From positions 1 through 13,174 of the forward strand of contig WQWG01000010.1 in NCBI GenBank assembly GCA_009785435.1: a stretch of 13,174 nucleotides of DNA, in the 5' to 3' direction. The notes beneath the pieces are model-generated. The model searched no databases and was not told where the DNA came from. It saw only the letters and a list, made by a program, of their open reading frames with translations. Position numbers and translations under genes: made by a program. The stretch comes from Clostridiales bacterium. GTDB lineage: Bacteria; Bacillota; Clostridia; Peptostreptococcales; Anaerovoracaceae. Of this stretch, positions 6,857 to 13,174 are shown in pieces. Positions within the stretch are counted from its first letter, which is position 1. Each line of letters starts with the position of its first letter.

Positions 6857-9800
6857 TGACTATGAAAGTACATGAATTGGCAAAAGAATTGAATTTGAGT
6901 AGTAAAGAAGTACTTGAAAAACTCGGTTCAATGGGTGTCGAAGCAAAAGGTCATATGAGCGTACTGTCTGACATTGACGCAATAGCAGTTAGAAATATAA
7001 TGATGAGAGGAAAAGCCGGAACGGAAACGAAAATCGTAAAAGTCGTGCCAAAAAAATCCGAACAGGTTGAAGAACCGAAAGTTGTTGTGAAAGCGGCAGC
7101 TGTAAAGCAACCTGCTCTTCCGGATAAAACGCAGAAAAAACAAGAGCGGCCGCAACAAGAGATGACCGGTATTGCAAAACCTCCAATCGGAAAGCCTGTT
7201 ATTTCAAAGGATTTGGAAAACAGGCCAAAACCTCCTGTAGGCACGCCCGTTGTTCCGAAAGACTTTGAAAGCAGAACAGTGCCGAAACCTGAAACATCAA
7301 AACCACAGCCGGAGAAGAGCGTGGAAAAAGCGCCTGTGGCTGAGACAAGTGTGCCGAACGTGGAAAAACCGGCGACAGAAAGAGAAATGAGACCTGCAAC
7401 GGAGAAGTCTGATACCAGAACTGAAAGCAATGCAGGTGCCAGAACGCAAGACAGACCCGGATATCAGGGAGATAAACCAAGATACCAAGGCGATCGTCCA
7501 AGACAAGAGGGCGACAGGCCAAGGCAAGGATATCAAGGCGATCGACCAAGACAAGAGGGTGACAGGCCAAGGCAAGGATATCAAGGAGATAGACCAAGAC
7601 AAGAGGGCGACAGGCCAAGGCAAGGATACCAAGGCGATCGGCCAAGACAAGAGGGCGACAGGCCAAGGCAAGGATACCAAGGTGATCGACCAAGACAAGA
7701 GGGTGACAGGCCAAGACAAGGCTATCAAGGCGATCGACCAAGACAAGAGGGCGATAGGCCAAGGCAAGGATACCAAGGCGATCGACCAAGACAAGAGGGC
7801 GACAGGCCAAGGCAAGGATACCAAGGTGACAGGCCAAGACAAGAGGGCGACAGACCAAGGCAAGGATATCAAGGTGATCGGCCAAGACCTCAGGGCGACC
7901 GGCCGCAATCAAGCTCCGGATATAACCAGACCGGCGCGAAACCTGGTGCTCATGGCAGAAAAGATGACAAGCAGGCGAAGTCCTCAAAACCTGACCATGC
8001 AAAAAAACCACATAATAAGCCTGCGACAAAGCAACGGTCGCTTGAAAAACAAGTAAGGCCGAAAAAACAGCAACGACAAAAACCGGTCGTGCAAGAACCT
8101 GAAATCAATTTGAATGAACTACCGGTAGGCACCAAGGTTGTGAACGTGCCGATCACGGTTGCGGGTTTTTGTGAGCAAGTTGAAATTACAACATCCGCTG
8201 TGATCATGAGTTTGATGCGGCTTGGCATTATGGCCAACATCAATCAAAGCATAGATGAAGATACCGTTTTGGTTTTGGCTGAAGAACTTGGTATCAACGT
8301 TGTCATCGGAAAAGTAGAAGAGGAAATCGTCGAAGAGGGAATCGAAACACACGAAGACAAAGAAGAAGACTTGTCTGTGCGTCCACCGATCATTACCGTT
8401 ATGGGGCATGTAGACCATGGAAAGACTTCGCTCCTCGATGCGATACGGACAACGAATGTAACAGCGTCGGAGTCCGGTGGAATCACGCAGCATATCGGTG
8501 CTTCGGAAGTCATGATCAACGGTCAAAAAATCGTATTCCTGGATACTCCGGGACATGAGGCGTTTACAGCGATGCGTGCCAGAGGTGCGCACGTTACGGA
8601 CATCGCCGTTCTTGTTGTGGCGGCGGACGATAGCGTAAAACCACAAACAATTGAATCGATCAGTCATGCAAAGGCGGCAGGAGTGCCTGTCATCGTTGCA
8701 ATCAATAAAATAGATAAGCCGGCAGCCGATCTCGATAAGGTTAAGAATGACCTTTCTGTACACGGGATTCTTGTTGAAGACTGGGGTGGAGATACCATCG
8801 CTGTTCCTGTTTCGGCCAAGTCAGGAGAGGGCATTGTAAACTTGCTGGAGATGATATTGCTCCAAGCGGAAGTCCTTGAATTAAAAGCGAACCCTCACAG
8901 ACTTGCCAGCGGAACCGTTATCGAAGCCAGGCTGGATAAGGCAAAAGGCCCTGTTGCGACGCTTCTTGTGTTAAACGGCACACTCAGAAGCGGCACGAGT
9001 GTCGTTGCCGGAACTTCGTCCGGGAAAATAAGGCTTATGACGAATCATAAAGGCGAAACGATCAAAAAAGCCGGACCCGCTACCGCTGTAGAAATATTGG
9101 GACTTACAGATGTCCCTGAAGCGGGTGACGAGTTCCATGTTGTAAAAGAAGACAAAATAGCAAGAGAAATTGCTGAAAACAGAAAAATCAAATTGAGAGA
9201 AGAGGTCTTTGCGCGCAATGCAAGCACGACGCTTGAGCAGCTTTTCAGTCAGATACAGGAAGGCGAAGTGAAAGAACTCAACTTGATCATAAAAGGAGAT
9301 GTTCAAGGCTCTGTCGGGGCGCTTGAAGCTTCTCTCGAAAAGCTCAGAAATGAAAATGTCAGGGTAAAAATCATCCATACCGGAGTCGGTACGGTAACAG
9401 AATCTGATGTCATGCTTGCAGGAACATCGGGCGCTGTCATTATCGGGTTTAACGTGAGACCGAGCACTGCAGTTTCTACGATGGCTGATCGGGAAAATGT
9501 AGAGATCAGAACGTATCGAGTCATCTATGATGCGATAAATGATGTGGAAGCAGCGATGAAAGGCATGCTTGACCCTGTATTTAAAGAAGTTGTTTTGGGC
9601 AAACTAGAAATCAGAAATATCTTTAAAGTACCCGGCATCGGAAATGTCGGCGGCGCGTATGTCACCGATGGTAAGATCGTCAGATCCGGTCAAATCAGGC
9701 TCGTCAGAGACGGAATCGTCATTCACGAAGGCAGACTTGCGTCTTTGAAGCGATTCAAAGACGATGTAAAAGAAGTCATGCAGGGCTATGAGTGCGGTGT

Positions 9801-9879
9801 GGGCATCGAAAACTATAATGACATCAAAGAGGGCGACATTGTTGAGTGCTTTATTATGGAAGAAATCAAGAGGACATAA
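6856..9879 (+). CDS. infB: Translation initiation factor IF-2 with a long repeat-containing linker
   Basis: IF2 is the GTPase that places initiator tRNA on the 30S subunit and promotes subunit joining. It has 1007 aa, against about 716 in B. subtilis; the excess is in the linker. N-terminal IF2_N helix bundle: KVHELAKELNLSSKEVLEKL (about 4-60). A low-complexity Pro/Lys-rich stretch and a 16-residue tandem repeat follow (about 202-351), then basic linker. A second IF2_N domain is at about 416-490 (VPITVAGFCEQVEITTSAVI). G motifs: G1 GHVDHGKT (517-524), G2 T544 in GGITQH, G3 DTPGH (563-567), G4 NKID (617-620), G5 SAK (653-655). Domains II-IV follow, with the IF2 C2 region around VGIENYNDIKEGDIVECF. 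ATG 6856 has a near-perfect Shine-Dalgarno. The stop overlaps the rbfA start (TAATG at 9877-9881). Confidence 0.99.
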   Translation: MTMKVHELAKELNLSSKEVLEKLGSMGVEAKGHMSVLSDIDAIAVRNIMMRGKAGTETKIVKVVPKKSEQVEEPKVVVKAAAVKQPALPDKTQKKQERPQQEMTGIAKPPIGKPVISKDLENRPKPPVGTPVVPKDFESRTVPKPETSKPQPEKSVEKAPVAETSVPNVEKPATEREMRPATEKSDTRTESNAGARTQDRPGYQGDKPRYQGDRPRQEGDRPRQGYQGDRPRQEGDRPRQGYQGDRPRQEGDRPRQGYQGDRPRQEGDRPRQGYQGDRPRQEGDRPRQGYQGDRPRQEGDRPRQGYQGDRPRQEGDRPRQGYQGDRPRQEGDRPRQGYQGDRPRPQGDRPQSSSGYNQTGAKPGAHGRKDDKQAKSSKPDHAKKPHNKPATKQRSLEKQVRPKKQQRQKPVVQEPEINLNELPVGTKVVNVPITVAGFCEQVEITTSAVIMSLMRLGIMANINQSIDEDTVLVLAEELGINVVIGKVEEEIVEEGIETHEDKEEDLSVRPPIITVMGHVDHGKTSLLDAIRTTNVTASESGGITQHIGASEVMINGQKIVFLDTPGHEAFTAMRARGAHVTDIAVLVVAADDSVKPQTIESISHAKAAGVPVIVAINKIDKPAADLDKVKNDLSVHGILVEDWGGDTIAVPVSAKSGEGIVNLLEMILLQAEVLELKANPHRLASGTVIEARLDKAKGPVATLLVLNGTLRSGTSVVAGTSSGKIRLMTNHKGETIKKAGPATAVEILGLTDVPEAGDEFHVVKEDKIAREIAENRKIKLREEVFARNASTTLEQLFSQIQEGEVKELNLIIKGDVQGSVGALEASLEKLRNENVRVKIIHTGVGTVTESDVMLAGTSGAVIIGFNVRPSTAVSTMADRENVEIRTYRVIYDAINDVEAAMKGMLDPVFKEVVLGKLEIRNIFKVPGIGNVGGAYVTDGKIVRSGQIRLVRDGIVIHEGRLASLKRFKDDVKEVMQGYECGVGIENYNDIKEGDIVECFIMEEIKRT
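7483..7908 (+). repeat. 48-nt tandem repeat in infB encoding a 16-residue unit
   Basis: Eight complete units, starting at 7483, 7531, 7579, 7627, 7675, 7723, 7771 and 7819, each encode YQGDRPRQEGDRPRQG. A degenerate ninth unit runs 7867-7908 (YQGDRPRPQGDRPQ), and partial copies precede the array (GYQGDKPR, 7459-7482). Each unit is two 8-residue half-repeats built on GDRPRQ. Differences among the eight full units are all synonymous; the first Arg codon of the unit is CGT, CGA, AGA, CGG or AGG. The peptide is Arg/Gly/Pro/Gln rich and certainly disordered, comparable to RGG-type RNA-binding tails by composition only. Confidence 0.97.
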
Positions 9880-10280
9880 TGAGAAAAGATTACAGACAAG
9901 GGCGTCTGGGGGAAGAGATACGCAAGATTATCAGTGATCTTCTTCTCAGAGAGATAAAGGATCCGAGGCTTTCCGGTATGGTCAGCATATCGGGTGTGGA
10001 AGTGACGCCTGACGGAAGTTACGCAACGGTATATGTCAGCATATTCGGAAATGAAGACGGTAAAAATGAAGAAGAGCAGGCAAAAGTTCTTGAGGCGTTG
10101 AAGAGCGCAAAAGGGCTTATCAAGAAAGAAATTGGCCGGCAAGTCAAAGTCAGGCATATTCCGGAGTTGCTATTCAAACCTGACAATTCCCTGGAGTACG
10201 GCAGACATATAACGAAAATTATCGATAGCCTTGGAATCAAAGAAGATGGTTCGAATGATTCAGAAGATGAAGAAGAATAA
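9879..10280 (+). CDS. rbfA: 30S ribosome-binding factor RbfA
   Basis: RbfA is a KH-type protein that assists maturation of 16S rRNA and the 30S subunit. The protein is 133 aa from ATG 9879. Family landmarks: MRKDYRQGRLGEEIRKII at the start, LLREIKDPRL, VEVTPDGSYATVYVSIFG (canonical RbfA strand), and the terminal RHIPELLFKPDNSLEYGRHI. The acidic tail NDSEDEEE is a short extension. An upstream in-frame ATG at 9846 would add 11 non-family residues inside infB and is less likely. The start overlaps the infB stop by one base, with AAGAGGA at 9868-9874 as ribosome-binding site. The ylxP gene found between infB and rbfA in Bacillus is absent. Confidence 0.96.
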   Translation: MRKDYRQGRLGEEIRKIISDLLLREIKDPRLSGMVSISGVEVTPDGSYATVYVSIFGNEDGKNEEEQAKVLEALKSAKGLIKKEIGRQVKVRHIPELLFKPDNSLEYGRHITKIIDSLGIKEDGSNDSEDEEE

Positions 10281-11250
10281 TACAATTAAAGAAATAGCCG
10301 ATCGACTTGAAAGCGCAAATTCAGCGCTTATATTTCCCCATGTTTTGATGGATGGGGATACGTTGGGTTCTTCGGTAGCGCTCTTAAGGGCGCTCAGACA
10401 AAAGGGAAAAACGGCGTATATCGTCATTGAAGACGAAGTGCCGGGATATCTTACATTTCTTGATGACGGGTCATGTACATTTGATCAGGATATGATCAAA
10501 GAACCGGATGTCTGCATTTCGGTCGATTGCGGTGACGTGGAACGCTTTCCTTTGCGTAAAGAAAAGTTTTTTACAGGCAAAACGACCGTATCGATCGACC
10601 ACCACAAGACAGCCATCTATTTTGCTGACTTAAACCATGTAGACCAAAGCGCGGCGGCAACCGCCGAAATCATTTATGATCTTATCCATCAAATGGGCGC
10701 TTCAATTGATAAATTGACAGGAGAGGCGATTTATGCGGCCATTCTGACGGATACCGGAAACTTTCAGTATTCAAATACCAGGGTGAAGTCCTATCAGATT
10801 GCGATTGAACTGTACGGTGTGATCGACCATAACTACGTGAGCAGGATGCTATATCAAAACAATCGCATCGAAAGACTGTATATTTCGGCAAAAATACTCG
10901 CTACACTAAAAATGATGGCGGGCGGCAGGGCGGTCATGGCCTATGTAACGCAGGACATGCTGAAAGAGGCCGGTGCCTTGATGGAAGATACCGAAGGCAT
11001 TTCCGAGGTTTTGCGCGACATAAAAGGAATTGAAATTGGCGTATTTGCAAAAGAAACCGCAAAGGATGAAACAAAATTCAGCATGCGTTCGAAAGCATGG
11101 GCGGACGTTTCGGAAATCGCAATAAAACACCAAGGCGGCGGGCATACAAAAGCAGCAGGGTGTACTGTAAAAAAACCGATTGCTGAAGCGATGAAGATGA
11201 TTGAAATTGAAATAGAAGAATATCTAGCACGAAACAACGGAGAAAGATGA
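10267..11250 (+). CDS. nrnA: Bifunctional oligoribonuclease / 3'-phosphoadenosine 5'-phosphate phosphatase (NrnA-like DHH-DHHA1 phosphoesterase)
   Basis: Mn-dependent DHH phosphoesterase that degrades 2-5 nt RNAs and, in characterised homologues, dephosphorylates pAp. It is 327 aa from ATG 10267. Catalytic DHH domain motifs: MDGDTLGSS (28-36), VDCGD, SIDHHKT (109-115) and DTGNFQYSNT. The C-terminal DHHA1 domain has the substrate motif GGGHTKAAG (290-298). The frame is open upstream to a TTG at 10231 and contains ATGs at 10246 and 10255. ATG 10267 is preferred because the family typically begins about there, with few residues before the first strand; no candidate has a strong Shine-Dalgarno, so the start is uncertain by up to 12 residues. 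It overlaps rbfA by 14 nt and truB by 4 nt. In Clostridia this gene commonly sits here between rbfA and truB. Confidence 0.93.
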   Translation: MKKNNTIKEIADRLESANSALIFPHVLMDGDTLGSSVALLRALRQKGKTAYIVIEDEVPGYLTFLDDGSCTFDQDMIKEPDVCISVDCGDVERFPLRKEKFFTGKTTVSIDHHKTAIYFADLNHVDQSAAATAEIIYDLIHQMGASIDKLTGEAIYAAILTDTGNFQYSNTRVKSYQIAIELYGVIDHNYVSRMLYQNNRIERLYISAKILATLKMMAGGRAVMAYVTQDMLKEAGALMEDTEGISEVLRDIKGIEIGVFAKETAKDETKFSMRSKAWADVSEIAIKHQGGGHTKAAGCTVKKPIAEAMKMIEIEIEEYLARNNGER

Positions 11251-12251
11251 TCACGGAAGGCATAATCAATGTAAATAAACCGAAAGGCATGACGTCTCAT
11301 CGTTGTGTCCAAGCCATGAGAAGGCTGGTTGGTATAAAACGAATCGGGCATACCGGAACCCTCGACCCACAAGTGTCAGGGGTTCTTCCTATCTGTATCG
11401 GAAGTACGACCAGGATCATGGAATATCTTGATCTTGATTTTAAAACATATCGAGCGGAGATGGTTCTGGGTCTTGTTACAGATACGCAAGACGTCTGGGG
11501 AGAACCCATAACGGATGTGCGGGAAAAACTGGCCGAATACGCTTTGTCTTGTGAAATGATCCGGCAGGCGTTTGAGCCATACAAGGGCTTGATCGAGCAG
11601 ATACCGCCCAAATACTCGGCGATCAAAGTGAATGGCAGAAAGCTATATGAGTATGCGAGAGCGGGGGAGCATGTTGAAATAAAAAAGAGAAACGTGTTTA
11701 TCAAAGACATCTCGATCAATGAAATAAACTTGGACGATTACAAAATTTCATTTGATGTCGTATGTTCAAAGGGTACATATGTAAGAACGATTTGCAATGA
11801 TATCGGTGAGGCGCTTGGGTGCGGCGGCGCGATGAGCGGCCTTGTCAGGCTTGCAAGCGGCGTGTTTACGATCGAAGATGCCGTTTCTCTGGACGAGCTG
11901 AATCAAATGGATGTTCATGAAATCAGCAAGCTTCTGAAACGGGCTGATTATCCGCTCGTTCATTTTGGAAAGGCAGTTGTTCATCACAAAGAAAGAGCCG
12001 AATGGTTTATAAGCGGCGGGCATCTTGCTTTGGACGAAGTGTTTGTAGAGCTTCAGCCGGAATACGCTTCAGAGGAACCGCCTTTTGAAATTCGTGCGGA
12101 ATACAAAAAGGCATACAACATTTATGTCAGGCTTAACGATGAAGATGTCTTTCTTGGTGTCGCTTTTTATAATGAGCAATACAAAAAGCTTGTTGCGGAT
12201 AAAGTATTTTGCAGAGGGCTGCCCGGCGGAGCGGCGAATGTCGATTTTTAG
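11247..12251 (+). CDS. truB: tRNA pseudouridine(55) synthase TruB
   Basis: TruB isomerises U55 in the T-loop of tRNAs and also acts as a tRNA folding chaperone. The protein is 334 aa. The N-terminal core has GIINVNKPKGMTSH (5-18), the catalytic motif GHTGTLDPQVSGVLP (34-48) with Asp40, then QIPPKYSAIKVNGRKLYEYAR (118-138), and SKGTYVRTICNDIG (174-187) with Arg180. The post-catalytic QVSG differs mildly from the usual ATG-like residues. The C-terminal PUA-like part (about 240-334) is some 20-30 residues longer than in B. subtilis or E. coli TruB. Start ATG 11247 overlaps the nrnA TGA (ATGA), with GGAG at 11239-11242. Confidence 0.97.
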   Translation: MITEGIINVNKPKGMTSHRCVQAMRRLVGIKRIGHTGTLDPQVSGVLPICIGSTTRIMEYLDLDFKTYRAEMVLGLVTDTQDVWGEPITDVREKLAEYALSCEMIRQAFEPYKGLIEQIPPKYSAIKVNGRKLYEYARAGEHVEIKKRNVFIKDISINEINLDDYKISFDVVCSKGTYVRTICNDIGEALGCGGAMSGLVRLASGVFTIEDAVSLDELNQMDVHEISKLLKRADYPLVHFGKAVVHHKERAEWFISGGHLALDEVFVELQPEYASEEPPFEIRAEYKKAYNIYVRLNDEDVFLGVAFYNEQYKKLVADKVFCRGLPGGAANVDF

Positions 12252-12263
12252 GAGTTTACAGCA

Positions 12264-13174
12264 ATGAAATTGTTCAATACATTGGAAGAAATCGTTGACA
12301 TACATCCGACGATTATAGCGCTTGGAAATTTTGACGGCGTCCACATCGGACACCAGCAACTCATTGGCCGTACAGTCAAGTCGGCGAAAGCGGCAAATTT
12401 AAAAAGCGCTGTCTTTACGTTTTCAAATCATCCGAGAAATGTACTGTCAAAAGAAAAAGTAAAAAGCATCTTATATCCGGATGAGAAAGCGGCGATCATT
12501 GAGAATTTGGGCGTTGACTATATGTTCAACATCCCGTTTGACGATGAGATCCAGCATATGGATGCGATTGCGTTTATCAATCATCTGTTGTTGGAAAAAC
12601 TGAAGATGAAAGAAGCGTATTGCGGTTTCAACTACAAATTCGGATACAAAGCATCGGGAGACATTGAAGTCCTCATGAGAGAGAGCGTCAAAAAACAGTT
12701 TGGCATTCACGTGCTTGAACCCGTTGAAATCGATGGAGCCGTTGTCAGCAGCACACGCATCAGAGAGGCAATTGAATGCGGCAACATGGATGAATGCATC
12801 AAACTCATGGGACGCCCCTATACAGTAGGAGGAGAAGTCGTCGTAGGCAATCGGCTTGGAAATAAGATCGGGTTTCCGACATTAAACTTGATCGTCGATG
12901 ATTCCATGGTCACACCCGCAAGCGGCGTTTACATCACATACTGTACATATAGCGGCAAAAGACATCCGAGCATAACAAATGTCGGAATCAGGCCTACGGT
13001 CGGCGCGTTTGAAAAGAATATGGAGACGCATATTTTTAACTTTGACGAAGAACTGTATGGAAAGACGATCAGGGTTGAATTTATTAAAAAAATGAGAGAC
13101 GAGAAAAAATTCGAAGACATGGATACGCTCGCGAAACAAATCACGAAAGATTGCATTATGGCAAAGAGCTATCA
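12264..13174 (+). CDS. ribF: Bifunctional riboflavin kinase / FAD synthetase RibF, 3' end cut by window
   Basis: RibF phosphorylates riboflavin to FMN and adenylylates FMN to FAD. 303 complete codons are visible with no stop before the window edge; the family is usually about 310 aa, so only a few residues are missing. The N-terminal nucleotidyltransferase domain has GNFDGVHIGHQQL (21-33), GFNYKFGYKASGD (121-133) and SSTRIREAI (162-170). The C-terminal riboflavin kinase domain has GNRLGNKIGFPTLNL (195-209), GVYIT (221-225), NVGIRPTVG (239-247) and FNFDEELYGKTIRVEF (258-273). AGGAG at 12250-12254 overlaps the truB stop and lies 9 nt from the ATG; the gap to truB is 12 nt. Confidence 0.97.
   Translation, partial: MKLFNTLEEIVDIHPTIIALGNFDGVHIGHQQLIGRTVKSAKAANLKSAVFTFSNHPRNVLSKEKVKSILYPDEKAAIIENLGVDYMFNIPFDDEIQHMDAIAFINHLLLEKLKMKEAYCGFNYKFGYKASGDIEVLMRESVKKQFGIHVLEPVEIDGAVVSSTRIREAIECGNMDECIKLMGRPYTVGGEVVVGNRLGNKIGFPTLNLIVDDSMVTPASGVYITYCTYSGKRHPSITNVGIRPTVGAFEKNMETHIFNFDEELYGKTIRVEFIKKMRDEKKFEDMDTLAKQITKDCIMAKSY

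Noticed and set aside
7199..8029. Antisense open frames over the infB repeat (also 7297-7908), rich in Leu/Ala and membrane-like
   Set aside because: Same repeat artefact. Composition follows from reverse-complemented Gly/Arg/Pro/Gln codons; no ribosome-binding site or family resemblance.
7430..8056. Open reading frame of 208 codons in another + frame across the infB repeat
   Set aside because: The 48-nt unit lacks stop codons in several frames, so long shadows are expected. Differences between units are silent in the infB frame but change residues in this frame, so only the infB frame is under selection.
8119..8763. Antisense open frame of 214 codons inside infB
   Set aside because: Covers the highly conserved IF2 G domain on the other strand; sequence resembles no family and is explained as a coding shadow.
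9846..9878. Upstream ATG for RbfA at 9846
   Set aside because: The 11 added residues (MLYYGRNQEDI) do not belong to the family and lie within conserved infB C-terminal codons; ATG 9879 overlaps the infB stop in the usual coupled way.
10231..10266. TTG start for NrnA at 10231, or ATG at 10246 or 10255
   Set aside because: These would add a Lys/Met-rich leader deep inside rbfA without a good ribosome-binding site; ATG 10267 fits family length better, although this is not certain.

Overview
This window is a conserved housekeeping region on the + strand of what looks like a low-to-mid GC Firmicute of class Clostridia. The evidence is a Gram-positive-type PolC, a NusA without the extra C-terminal repeats of proteobacteria, YlxR/YlxQ between nusA and infB, and an nrnA-type DHH phosphoesterase between rbfA and truB. 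I cannot place it more precisely from sequence alone. No RNA genes, insertion sequences, CRISPR arrays, prophage genes or other transferred cargo were seen, and coding density is very high.

Block 1 (1-4506) holds the 3' part of ispG (MEP isoprenoid pathway), closely followed by polC (replicative DNA polymerase). The conserved C-terminal end of IspG lies in another frame, so the gene carries a one-base frameshift near 693-704 or a sequence error. PolC is 1235 residues instead of the usual ~1440: the DnaQ-like 3'-5' proofreading exonuclease normally inserted in the PHP domain is absent. The PHP, polymerase, zinc-finger and clamp-binding parts are complete.

Block 2 (4507-4675) is the only sizeable intergenic region. 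It contains a convincing extended -10 promoter (4555-4583) and a 10-bp GC-rich hairpin (4611-4635) in the position of the rimP leader.

Block 3 (4676-13174) is the translation/transcription operon rimP-nusA-rnpM(ylxR)-ylxQ-infB-rbfA-nrnA-truB-ribF, with the last gene cut by the window edge. Most junctions overlap (ATGA or TAATG) or are under 30 nt apart, implying one transcript with translational coupling. RimP and RbfA mature the 30S subunit, IF2 starts translation on it, NusA couples to RNA polymerase, RnpM and YlxQ are RNA-binding proteins, TruB modifies tRNA U55, NrnA recycles nano-RNA, and RibF makes FMN/FAD.

The observations most worth a second look are the exonuclease-less PolC with a full set of PHP metal ligands, the ispG frameshift, and a 48-nt tandem repeat in infB. 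The eight repeat units encode identical 16-residue peptides although their DNA differs at many synonymous sites. I found no evidence of a wholly new multi-gene system.
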